A program made the position numbers and the translations under genes. A DNA stretch of 9,256 bases from Desulfurobacterium sp. (GTDB taxonomy: Bacteria; Aquificota; Aquificia; Desulfurobacteriales; Desulfurobacteriaceae). The stretch covers positions 1 through 9,256 of the forward strand of contig QNYI01000160.1 of the NCBI GenBank assembly GCA_003978805.1. Reading direction: 5' to 3'. Below, in pieces: positions 1 to 6,766 of this stretch (the first letter of the stretch is position 1; the number at the start of each line of letters is the position of its first letter). The notes under the pieces were generated by a model. That model was not told the origin of the DNA, searched no databases, and saw only the letters and a program-made list of their open reading frames with translations.

Positions 1-31
1 GTTAAAGTGTGTTAAAATAATCGTGTAGCTA

Positions 32-331
32 CTTTCACCGCCGACTCCGCAAGGAGTGAAAAACAAGCTAAAGGCGGTGAAAGGAACGGCAGGTGAACAC
101 CTGCCGTAGGGTCTTTGAACAACTGAATAGGCCGGGATGGGAGCTCCAGTAGACGGCCCGTCTGCTTTTGCAGGCGTGGGGTGGGGACTGGAGCGAGGAA
201 AGAGGTATCTCCGAATCCCTGCAGTTTGCGGGGATAGGAGTAGAGGCGGTGTGAACCCGCCTGTGGAGTAAGGCACGCATAAAGCGTGCAAACCTCCACG
301 AAGCCTACGACTTAAGTCGTAGGTAGTTCAC
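32..331 (+). ncRNA. TnpB-associated omega (re)RNA-like structured block
   Basis: This 300-base block has no credible reading frame but folds as a chain of hairpins that can be read directly. They are: 32-42 with 73-83 (11 bp perfect), enclosing 44-48/53-57 capped by a GCAA tetraloop; 86-94/99-107 (9 bp, loop GAAC); 143-150/187-194 (8 bp), enclosing 159-165/170-176; 215-222/228-235; 244-249/257-262; 263-268/294-299, enclosing GCACGC/GCGTGC at 273-278/284-289; and the final palindrome 304-323. The ending (GTGTGAAC, CTGTGGAGT, stems, GAAG-palindrome-TAGTTCAC) resembles the 3' end of IS200/IS605 tnpB loci, where the omega RNA guides the TnpB nuclease and overlaps the right end. That comparison is from memory. 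The same-strand frame through 247-279 reads RCEPACGVRHA, faintly like a decayed TnpB tail. No tnpB is inside the window, so this is either the 3' end of an element starting upstream or a stand-alone non-autonomous relic. An IscB/HEARO-type RNA is the main alternative. Confidence 0.5.
301..331 (+). mobile_element. Putative IS200/IS605-type right end (terminal palindrome)
   Basis: Positions 304-323 are a perfect 20-base palindrome (CCTACGACTT and its reverse complement), preceded by GAAG and followed by TAGTTCAC at 324-331. Subterminal hairpins next to a short unpaired tail are what Y1 (HuH) transposases of the IS200/IS605 family recognise, and this tail matches the common right-end form of such elements. 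No transposase gene and no matching left end are visible, so the element is either incomplete or continues upstream of the window. Confidence 0.5.
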
Positions 332-369
332 TCTTGGGAGGTTAAAACTTGATACACATTCATAGTCCG

Positions 370-398
370 TTGACAAATTCAACTTGCTAAACTATCTT
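370..398 (+). promoter_or_regulatory. Sigma70-type promoter upstream of structured leader
   Basis: A perfect -35 box TTGACA (370-375) is followed after exactly 17 bases by TATCTT (393-398, 4 of 6 matches to TATAAT). The surroundings are AT-rich. This is the best promoter in the window and predicts a transcript starting near 405. That transcript would run through the hairpins at 412-585 and into the small frame and the outer-membrane gene at 745. It could equally drive a separate small RNA. Confidence 0.5.
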
Positions 399-404
399 GA
401 AATT

Positions 405-585
405 AGGAAAGAAGCAGGATTAGTGGCTGGACGGAGGGAGGTTCCCGATGATGTCCAGCGAAAGCTAATCCTGCTTGCTTGTAAGAAGGTGTGAACTAAT
501 CTAACCCTACTTGCTATAGGCAGGTAGGGTAACCCGCTGTGTGGTGCGGGCTGGGATTTCGCTGAAAGCATCTAAGCGGAGTCCC
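405..585 (+). ncRNA. Unrecognised structured RNA or leader
   Basis: I see no coding frame here; all three forward frames are broken by stops. I do see consecutive stems: 412-423/465-476 (12 bp perfect), enclosing 426-432/453-459 (7 bp) and a small 436-439/443-446 stem; 504-514/520-530 (11 bp with one G-U, loop TATAG); 533-537/546-550; and 553-556/582-585, enclosing 560-563/575-578. The series begins a few bases after the predicted promoter start and ends just before the small frame at 587. It fits no riboswitch motif I know (checked against TPP, SAM, cobalamin, lysine, c-di-GMP and glycine signatures from memory). It could be a cis-regulatory leader, a small RNA, or a second mobile-element relic. 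There is no intrinsic terminator at its end. Confidence 0.4.
553..585 (+). other. 23S rRNA domain VI-like fragment
   Basis: Positions 560-579 read CGCTGAAAGCATCTAAGCGG, identical to my recollection of the highly conserved bacterial 23S rRNA helix near the 3' end (around helix 97). The flanking GGGA (553-556) and TCCC (582-585) pair, as in the GGGATAACC...GGGAAGCCC context of thermophile 23S rRNA. The remaining flanks do not follow 23S, so this is a fragment or a structural mimic and not an rRNA gene. Confidence 0.4.
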
Positions 586-586
586 T

Positions 587-748
587 AAAGCAACAGCTAC
601 GTTTGTGTATGAATGTTTACGTTTTCAGGTAGCTGTTGCAACCACCCCGAAGGGAAAGTTGCACACATCTGGAAGAAATGTAAAGGTTAAAGGACATGCA
701 GACAACGTTCTTGAAAAAGTTAAAGAGCTCTCTGGAGGTGAAGGATGA
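587..748 (+). CDS. Small hypothetical protein, 5' end missing or atypical
   Basis: The frame is open from the stop at 563-565 to TGA 746-748. From 587 it encodes about 53 residues with clear protein character: alternating polar/hydrophobic stretches (ATATFVYE, RFQVAVATT, NVKVKG) suggesting three beta strands, then an amphipathic helix (HADNVLEKVKELSGGEG). Its TGA overlaps the ATG of the next gene as ATGA, the same coupling used at 5467 and 8887 in this window. Codons at the 3' end match the neighbours. There is no ATG. The only usual start in the frame upstream of the helix is GTG 605, which would give 47 residues, cuts the first strand and lacks a ribosome-binding site. The gene may therefore be truncated by whatever inserted upstream, or may use an unusual start near 581-590. 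The hairpin 590-600/629-639 lies inside it and encodes the first two strands. I do not recognise the family. Confidence 0.45.
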   Translation, partial: KATATFVYECLRFQVAVATTPKGKLHTSGRNVKVKGHADNVLEKVKELSGGEG

Positions 749-1518
749 AAAAGTTACTCCTTACAGCAGTAACTTTACTTGCAGCCGCAGGAACGGCATC
801 CGCCATAACTATTAGTGCCGGAGTTGGGGGGTGGAACCAAGACCCTTCTGGATGGGTAGAGTACAAGGAAAACAACATCGTTTCAACAAATACCCACGTT
901 GACGTTGAGAGTGACCTCCACATCTCCGATAAGACCAAAGCCTCCGGCTGGTTCTCCATTGAAGGGATACCGCTCCTCCCGAACATAAGGGTTCAGTACA
1001 CGCCGATGAAGTTCTCCGGAAGAGGAGTTGTAGAGAAGAGCTTCTCCTTCGGAAACTTAACCGTTAACGCAAGGGACATTGTAGAAAGTAAACTTGAGGC
1101 CAACCAAGTTGACGTTACCCTCTACTACGGAGTTCCTTTCCTACGAGCGGTAACTGCCGGGAAAGTAAACCTCAACGCCGGTGTTAACGTTAAAGTAATA
1201 GACGGATACGTAAAGGTCAGGGACGTTCTACTAAGCAGGGAAGAGTCAAAGAGCGCAACAATTCCCGTTCCGATGCTCCACCTTTCAGGAAGCCTAAAGC
1301 CCATAGACCTTTTTAGCCTTGAATTTTCGGGGAACTGGATAGGCTACTCCGGAAGCCAGTTTTACGAGACGGTGACGGAGTTAAAGGTCTTTCCGGTCAA
1401 CAGGCTCTTTATCGGTGCAGGGTACAGGTATCAGAGATTAAAGATAGACGATATCAGCGACATCTCCTCCGACTTAAAGGTTAAAGGATTCTTTGCAGAG
1501 GCGGGATTTCTCTTTTAG
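745..1518 (+). CDS. TIGR04219-like outer-membrane beta-barrel protein
   Basis: A 257-residue exported protein. Residues 1-20 form a typical Sec signal peptide (MKK, hydrophobic core, ASA/I cleavage after 20). The mature part begins with a Gly-rich strand (AGVGGW, 25-30) followed by PSGWVEY. It then alternates amphipathic strands and turns and ends in aromatic-rich strands (IGAGYRYQ, GFFAEAGFLF) with a C-terminal Phe, the usual BAM recognition signal. Overall length and the GGW motif fit the TIGR04219 family of small outer-membrane barrels, whose substrate is unknown. The ribosome-binding site GGAGGTG (734-740) supports ATG 745, which overlaps the TGA of the small upstream frame. A Skp/OmpW-like barrel is a less likely alternative. 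No regulator is adjacent. Confidence 0.8.
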   Translation: MKKLLLTAVTLLAAAGTASAITISAGVGGWNQDPSGWVEYKENNIVSTNTHVDVESDLHISDKTKASGWFSIEGIPLLPNIRVQYTPMKFSGRGVVEKSFSFGNLTVNARDIVESKLEANQVDVTLYYGVPFLRAVTAGKVNLNAGVNVKVIDGYVKVRDVLLSREESKSATIPVPMLHLSGSLKPIDLFSLEFSGNWIGYSGSQFYETVTELKVFPVNRLFIGAGYRYQRLKIDDISDISSDLKVKGFFAEAGFLF

Positions 1519-1530
1519 GAGTAAGCCGGT

Positions 1531-2694
1531 ATGAACGGCAGGATAAGAAGTTTAAAAGCTTACCCTATGGATAGGCTCATTAAGGCAAAGGAGGAGCTTA
1601 AAAAGGCAGGCAAAAAGATTTACGATTTTGGAACGGGAGACCCGAAAGAGCCAACAGCTCCGGCAATAAGGAGAGCTCTCATAGAGGCCGTTCCAGAAGT
1701 TAGCCAGTACCCTACCGTTAAGGGCAGGAAAGATTTAAGGGAAGCAATCGCCAAGTGGTTTAAGAACCGTTTCGGCGTTGACCTGAACCCGGAAACGGAG
1801 GTTATACCGACCGCCGGCTCAAAGGAGGCAATCTTCCACTTTCCCCTCGTCTTCATAGACACAGACACTAAGAAGAGGAGGGTCATATACGGAACACCGG
1901 CCTACCCGGTTTACGAGAGGGGAACCCTCTTTGCCGGCGGAGACCCTTACCCGGTAGAGCTCTGTTACGAGGACGGCTTTTTACTGCGCCTTGACAGAGT
2001 TCCCAAGTCCATCCTTGAAGAAACGGCCATCGTTTGGATTAACTATCCCCACAACCCTACGGGAGCCGTTGCTCCCCTTTCCTACCTGCAGGAAGTCTAC
2101 GGTATCTGTAGGGAGAACGGAATTATCCTCTGCTCTGACGAGTGCTACACAGAGATATACTTTGAAAACCCGCCCCACTCCTTACTTGAAGTTGGAAAGG
2201 AGGGAGCCGTCGTCTTTCACTCCCTCTCTAAAAGAAGTGGGATGACCGGCTACCGTTCCGGGTTCGTTGCCGGTGATAGGGAAATTGTCCAGACGTACCT
2301 AAAATACCGCTCCTCTTTCGGCGTTGCATCCCCGGACTTTATTCAACAGGCCGCTAAGGTTGCTTGGTCTGACGAGGAACACGTTGAGGAAAGGAGGAGG
2401 ATATTTAAAGAGAAGAGGGATATCTTCGTTAAGTTATTTAAAGAATTAGGCCTTGAGTTTTTACACCCCGAGGCCACCTTCTACTTCTGGGTAAAGTTGC
2501 CCGAAGGCGTTTCCGCTCAGGAGTATGCTCTACACCTTCTAAACTACGGAATCGTCATCTCTCCCGGTGAGTTCTTCGGAAAAGGGGGAGAAGGTTTCTT
2601 CCGTATAGCGCTGGTTCCGACCGTTAAAGAGTGCCAAGAGGCGGTAAAGGTGTGGAAGAGAGCTCACAAAGAGTTTCTGGAGAAGAGGCGTTGA
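1531..2694 (+). CDS. Class I/II PLP aminotransferase, succinyl-DAP transaminase (DapC)-like
   Basis: A 387-residue fold-type I aminotransferase. Visible motifs are: the SQYPTVKG segment (58-65); TAGSKEAIFHFP (94-105), in the place of the DapC NGTREALF region; NPTG (175-178); SDECY (202-206) with Asp203 for the PLP ring nitrogen; and HSLSKRSGMTGYRSGFVAGD (230-249) with Lys234 as Schiff-base lysine and Arg242 for the phosphate. Arg358 in FRIAL is the expected substrate-carboxylate arginine. The YPT..G and SLSKRS...G.RSGFVAGD patterns are those of N-succinyl-diaminopimelate aminotransferases of lysine and peptidoglycan synthesis. The substrate cannot be fixed from sequence alone, and a broad-range amino-acid aminotransferase is possible. 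It starts 12 bases after the barrel gene, with AGGAG at 1517-1521. Its TGA overlaps the TTG start of the next gene. Confidence 0.85.
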   Translation: MNGRIRSLKAYPMDRLIKAKEELKKAGKKIYDFGTGDPKEPTAPAIRRALIEAVPEVSQYPTVKGRKDLREAIAKWFKNRFGVDLNPETEVIPTAGSKEAIFHFPLVFIDTDTKKRRVIYGTPAYPVYERGTLFAGGDPYPVELCYEDGFLLRLDRVPKSILEETAIVWINYPHNPTGAVAPLSYLQEVYGICRENGIILCSDECYTEIYFENPPHSLLEVGKEGAVVFHSLSKRSGMTGYRSGFVAGDREIVQTYLKYRSSFGVASPDFIQQAAKVAWSDEEHVEERRRIFKEKRDIFVKLFKELGLEFLHPEATFYFWVKLPEGVSAQEYALHLLNYGIVISPGEFFGKGGEGFFRIALVPTVKECQEAVKVWKRAHKEFLEKRR

Positions 2695-3080
2695 GGATAA
2701 GGGAGGCAAAGAAGAAACTCATATCCGACATCAACCTTTCTCCCATACTTGACCTCTCCCTAATGCTTGTCATCTTTTTAGCGGTAACGACGGAGTTTAT
2801 CTCGGGAGGGGAGATAAAAGTTCAAGTGCCAAAGGGCGGTGCGGCAGTAGTAACGTCAAGGAAGGTGGTAAAAATTACGATGGACAAGTGGGGGAAAATC
2901 TACTACGCCGGAAAGGTCTACAGCGACCCGGTTAAGTTGGTAAAGAACCTACCCCGCAACCGCCCGATATTCATAAAAGCGGACAAAGATACGCCTTACC
3001 TTTATGTCTTTACCCTCCTTGATACCTTAAGGAAGTCGGGCATTAAGAAAGTCTCTTTAGTGGGGCGGAGAGTTGAATAG
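2691..3080 (+). CDS. ExbD/TolR-family biopolymer transport protein
   Basis: A 129-residue inner-membrane protein with a short basic cytoplasmic N-terminus (MRIREAKKK), one transmembrane helix (about 19-37) and a periplasmic domain. It carries the SDINLSPILDLSLMLVIF signature, in which Asp21 matches the essential proton-path Asp of ExbD/TolR. The C-terminal IKADKDTPYLYVFTLLDTLRKSGIKKVSLV is the conserved strand-helix-strand of the family. In partnership with an ExbB/TolQ/MotA-type protein it uses proton-motive force to energise TonB or Tol. I chose TTG 2691, which overlaps the previous TGA (TTGA) and has GGAG at 2679-2682. The open frame extends upstream to an ATG at 2631, but that would add a long polar tail inside the aminotransferase gene. 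No ExbB or TonB partner is adjacent. Confidence 0.85.
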   Translation: MRIREAKKKLISDINLSPILDLSLMLVIFLAVTTEFISGGEIKVQVPKGGAAVVTSRKVVKITMDKWGKIYYAGKVYSDPVKLVKNLPRNRPIFIKADKDTPYLYVFTLLDTLRKSGIKKVSLVGRRVE

Positions 3081-3528
3081 GTGCTGGGTCAAGACAAAGA
3101 GCGTAGAAGAGACCCGCAGGCTCGGAAAGGCGATAGGAGAGCTCCTACCCCAGAAAGCAGTGGTCATCCTATCAGGCCATCTTGGCTGTGGGAAGACTGA
3201 ACTTGCAAGGGGAATCGCAGAGGCATTCGGAATTCCAGCCGAGGAAGTTTCCTCTCCCTCCTTTAACATCGTCCACGAGTATGAGGAGCTGATCCACGTA
3301 GACCTCTACAGGCTGGACTCGGTAGAAGCCGTTGAGGACGTCGGCCTTGAGGAGCTCCTTTCAGATGACAGGCCTAAGGTTATTGAGTGGGGGGAGATGC
3401 TTGAAGAGCTCCTTGAAGGGTTACCGGTCATTAGAGTAAGGTGCAAACAGGTAGGGGAGGAGAGGGAGTTTGAAATCGGCGACTCTACGGGTAAAATCTG
3501 CCGCAAAATCTTAGAAAAAAACCTTTAG
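3073..3528 (+). CDS. tsaE: tRNA threonylcarbamoyladenosine biosynthesis ATPase TsaE
   Basis: A 151-residue cytoplasmic P-loop ATPase, the usual TsaE length. It has Walker A GHLGCGKT (35-42), SPSF (61-64) for the conserved S-P-T/S-F switch, HVDLYR (75-80) with the Walker B-like Asp77, and VIEWGE (103-108), a family hallmark. TsaE works with TsaB and TsaD to make the t6A modification at position 37 of ANN-decoding tRNAs, resetting the TsaBD complex through ATP hydrolysis. The TTG at 3073 is the only start codon before the conserved region. It overlaps the ExbD gene by 8 bases and follows GGCGGAG closely, so translational coupling is likely. Enolase follows after 12 bases. Confidence 0.93.
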   Translation: MNRCWVKTKSVEETRRLGKAIGELLPQKAVVILSGHLGCGKTELARGIAEAFGIPAEEVSSPSFNIVHEYEELIHVDLYRLDSVEAVEDVGLEELLSDDRPKVIEWGEMLEELLEGLPVIRVRCKQVGEEREFEIGDSTGKICRKILEKNL

Positions 3529-4827
<1,299 letters not shown>

Positions 4828-4841
4828 AAACTCCCCTCCTT

Positions 4842-4862
4842 GCCCCCTTTCGGGGGCTTTCC
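4842..4862 (+). terminator. Probable intrinsic terminator after eno
   Basis: GCCCCC (4842-4847) pairs with GGGGGC (4852-4857) around a TTTC loop, followed by TTTCCT. The stem is strong but the T-tract is short, so termination may be only partial. It sits between the enolase stop and the separately ribosome-bound gene at 4907, in the only intergenic gap over 20 bases downstream of 745. Confidence 0.6.
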
Positions 4863-4893
4863 TAAATTTCCTATCTCAAATAATTCAACATAC

Positions 4894-4899
4894 AGGAGG
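4894..4899 (+). promoter_or_regulatory. Strong Shine-Dalgarno fixing a TTG start
   Basis: AGGAGG lies 7 bases before TTG 4907, ideal spacing. The first in-frame ATG (4925) is too far away to use this site, so TTG is the start of the cysteine-rich protein. Confidence 0.75.
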
Positions 4900-4906
4900 T
4901 TGAATC

Positions 4907-5470
4907 TTGGAATTTAAGAAGATAATGGAAAATATTCACTTTATTTCCGAAAACCTTGAGGAGAAAAAAGCAGAAAGGCCAGCGTTTTCCACCGAAAGGA
5001 TAAAGGAGCTCGCCTATCAACTCTACTGGCAGTCCAACTGCGAATGTGGCCTTGTAAACGCCTTTTACGATGAAGCAGGAATACCCATAAACTACAGGAG
5101 GGTAAGGAGCTTAGCGCTGGAGCTCCCCCACCGCTGGAACAAAATCTGCGGTGCCGTAACCGGTGCGTTCTACGTTCTGGCGGCTACACTGCCCAAGGAA
5201 CGCTTAGAGAAGGCAGTAAAGGAAATCATCAACTACCACAACAGGACTCCCCTTCCGCAGTTTAAGGGAAGAGGGAACACCCCTATCCCCAGAGCCAAGG
5301 CAGGCTCTATACTCTGCAGGGACTCAATAATAAACTGGTGCAAGGCCACAAAAGTCAATCCCCGCAGTAAAGAGAGGGCAGAAAGGTGCGCACGGATAAC
5401 CGCAGATATTGCAGGGAAGACGGCAGAGCTCCTTAAAAAGTATACAGGCGTTAAAGTAAAACAGAGATGA
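4907..5470 (+). CDS. C_GCAxxG_C_C family putative redox protein
   Basis: A 187-residue cytosolic protein with no signal peptide or membrane segment. Its cysteines are Cys45 and Cys47 (SNCECG), Cys81 in CGAVTGAFYVL, Cys137 (ILCRD), Cys145 (NWCKA) and Cys161 (ERCARI). The spacing and the C-G-A-x-x-G motif fit the C_GCAxxG_C_C family, small proteins thought to bind a metal or act as redox partners; their biochemical role is not settled. The N-terminal third (1-30) is charged and probably helical. The start is TTG with AGGAGG in front. It is the first gene after the eno terminator and its stop overlaps the next start (ATGA), so it probably leads the second operon, although I see no clear promoter in the 49 bases after the hairpin. 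Confidence 0.75.
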   Translation: MEFKKIMENIHFISENLEEKKAERPAFSTERIKELAYQLYWQSNCECGLVNAFYDEAGIPINYRRVRSLALELPHRWNKICGAVTGAFYVLAATLPKERLEKAVKEIINYHNRTPLPQFKGRGNTPIPRAKAGSILCRDSIINWCKATKVNPRSKERAERCARITADIAGKTAELLKKYTGVKVKQR

Positions 5471-6387
5471 ACTTTACGGAGCTCTACTTTATCATCGTCT
5501 CTGCCGTAGCCTTCGGATACATCCTTGCGGCGGTTCTCGTTGAAACGAAGTTCGTCAACTGGTTGGGACTAAAGACCCTTCACCTTTCCCGCTTCGGGAT
5601 ACATCCCCTCTTAACCAACGTCCCCGTTATCTACTTAGTCTCCCCGAGGGCTGCCCACGTTGTAGCCTCAAAACTTTTAAAAGAAGGGAAGATAGAGGAG
5701 GTAGACTTCTACCTTGCAATCCTTGCCTCCAACCTACCGATGAGGCTCATGTTCCTCTACCGTTACTACCTGCCGGTTCTCGTTCCGCTCATCGGAGTCG
5801 TTGCCGTTTATTACGCCCTACTCCGGTTGGTCTTTGACGTTGTTACCCTAACTGCCGTCTCCGTAATCGGAAGGTTCCGCTACAAAGAGTTCCCTTTTAA
5901 GCCTCCCGAGGATGAATCTGTAAAGCCCGAACTCAACTTCAAGGTCTTAAAGGAAGGAACGCTGAAAGGAGTAAAGGAAGCCGTTTCCTTTACCGTCAAG
6001 TTTACCCCCCTTTTCTTGTTGGTCGTTTTCCTCATAAAAGAAGGAGCTATGGAGTGGTTAACGGAAGAGCTCGGGCCATACCTTGGTAGCTTCGGCTTTG
6101 ACTCACTACAAATTACGTACATAACGACAGCAGCAATAAGCCCTCCCGTTGCCTACGGCCTCATAAAGGTAATGCTCCAGAAGAACTACCCGGTTACCCA
6201 CATCTTGGGAACGATGGCCGTCGGCAACGCAATGTTCTCACTCTTAAGGAGCTGGTGGGCTTACCTCCTTCCCTACTACTTGGGACTATACCCTCTAAGG
6301 ACAACAATAACGCTCCTTCTGTTACAGGCCGGACTGCCGATTGTTTACAATTTTAGTGTTGGAGTGTTACTCGTGAAGGTCTTTTAA
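5467..6387 (+). CDS. GATE/nucleoside-recognition domain membrane protein
   Basis: A 306-residue polytopic inner-membrane protein. Hydrophobic segments lie at about 5-25, 80-97, 102-134, 173-190, 215-236, 247-268 and 278-303, with charged loops at 135-170 and 190-205. Features include LASNLPMRLMFLYRYY (86-101), TTAAISPPVAYGLI (220-233), which has the polar/proline break typical of GATE helices, and GTMAVGNAMFSLLRSWW (248-264). This organisation fits proteins with the nucleoside-recognition (GATE) domain, related to the SpmA/SpmB and FeoB gate regions. The substrate is unknown, and uptake of a nucleoside or ion is only a family-level guess. The start is ATG in the ATGA overlap with the preceding gene. 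The stop is 2 bases before the Toprim gene. Confidence 0.7.
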   Translation: MNFTELYFIIVSAVAFGYILAAVLVETKFVNWLGLKTLHLSRFGIHPLLTNVPVIYLVSPRAAHVVASKLLKEGKIEEVDFYLAILASNLPMRLMFLYRYYLPVLVPLIGVVAVYYALLRLVFDVVTLTAVSVIGRFRYKEFPFKPPEDESVKPELNFKVLKEGTLKGVKEAVSFTVKFTPLFLLVVFLIKEGAMEWLTEELGPYLGSFGFDSLQITYITTAAISPPVAYGLIKVMLQKNYPVTHILGTMAVGNAMFSLLRSWWAYLLPYYLGLYPLRTTITLLLLQAGLPIVYNFSVGVLLVKVF

Positions 6388-6389
6388 AG

Positions 6390-6752
6390 ATGCATAGGCT
6401 AAAGGCTTACATAAGTGACCTTAAGCAGTTCTCCTTAAGGAATCCCGACTGGGCGATCTTAGTTGAAGGGAAAAGGGACTTAAAGGCCTTAAAGATGTTT
6501 GGCATTGAGAACGTAGTAGAGATGAAGGGGAGAAAATACCACGACATAGCCGAATGTCTTTCTGAGAGTTACGTAGGAGTGGTTCTCCTGATGGACTTTG
6601 ACCCTGAAGGTGAAGCAATTCTGAGGAAGTTGACGAAAGTTCTGGAAACTTATGGATTAAAAATAGACACCTCCTTTAGAGATAGGCTTAAGAGCTTAGG
6701 AATAAGGTTCGTAGAGGAAATCCCCCTGCTACTCAGGTTACCCCGCCGTTGA
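6390..6752 (+). CDS. Small Toprim-domain protein
   Basis: A 120-residue protein made almost entirely of one Toprim fold: ILVEGKRDLKAL (23-34) with catalytic Glu26; NVVEMKGRKYHDIAECL (41-57); and VVLLMDFDPEGEAI (64-77) with the DxD pair Asp69/Asp71. The C-terminal half carries a helix and KSLGIRFVEEIPLLLR. Toprim domains catalyse metal-dependent phosphoryl transfer in RNase M5 (5S rRNA maturation), primases, topoisomerases and OLD nucleases. This protein is about the size of a minimal RNase M5-like domain and lacks the M5 C-terminal domain. Its position directly before the RNase R gene suggests a role in RNA processing, which is inference. The ribosome-binding site is weak (AAGG at 6376-6379), so coupling to the preceding gene is likely. 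Confidence 0.75.
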   Translation: MHRLKAYISDLKQFSLRNPDWAILVEGKRDLKALKMFGIENVVEMKGRKYHDIAECLSESYVGVVLLMDFDPEGEAILRKLTKVLETYGLKIDTSFRDRLKSLGIRFVEEIPLLLRLPRR

Positions 6753-6766
6753 AAGAGGAGGGTAGA

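Noticed and set aside
1..85. Possible tail of a TnpB protein (frame 1: VATFTADSARSEKQAKGGERNG)
   Set aside because: A stop at 13-15 breaks it and most of it is the 11-bp stem with GCAA loop. I cannot support it as coding.
121..145. ATAGGCCGGG resembling the last 23S rRNA helix
   Set aside because: Only about 10 bases match, the order relative to the 560-579 match is wrong for 23S, and the segment fits the omega-like fold.
12..299. Minus-strand open frame of 95 codons across the structured block
   Set aside because: It is read through paired stems of the omega-like RNA, has low-complexity composition without domain features, and has no ribosome-binding site. It is a shadow of the RNA.
590..639. 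Hairpin 590-600/629-639 as an intrinsic terminator
   Set aside because: The loop is 28 bases and no T-tract follows. It also lies inside a protein-like frame.
1..744. CRISPR array, tmRNA, SRP RNA or RNase P RNA
   Set aside because: No regularly spaced repeats, no tag-peptide or CCA tail, no SRP GGAAGGAAGC-type loop and no RNase P GAGGAAAGTCC core are present.
720..986. Minus-strand frame of 88 codons opposite the outer-membrane gene
   Set aside because: It lies antisense to a gene with clear signal peptide and strands, and its composition is that of a complement of coding DNA.
2631..2690. Upstream ATG extension of exbD
   Set aside because: It would lie wholly inside the aminotransferase gene, adds 20 polar residues unlike ExbD N-termini, and the TTG at 2691 has a ribosome-binding site and stop overlap.
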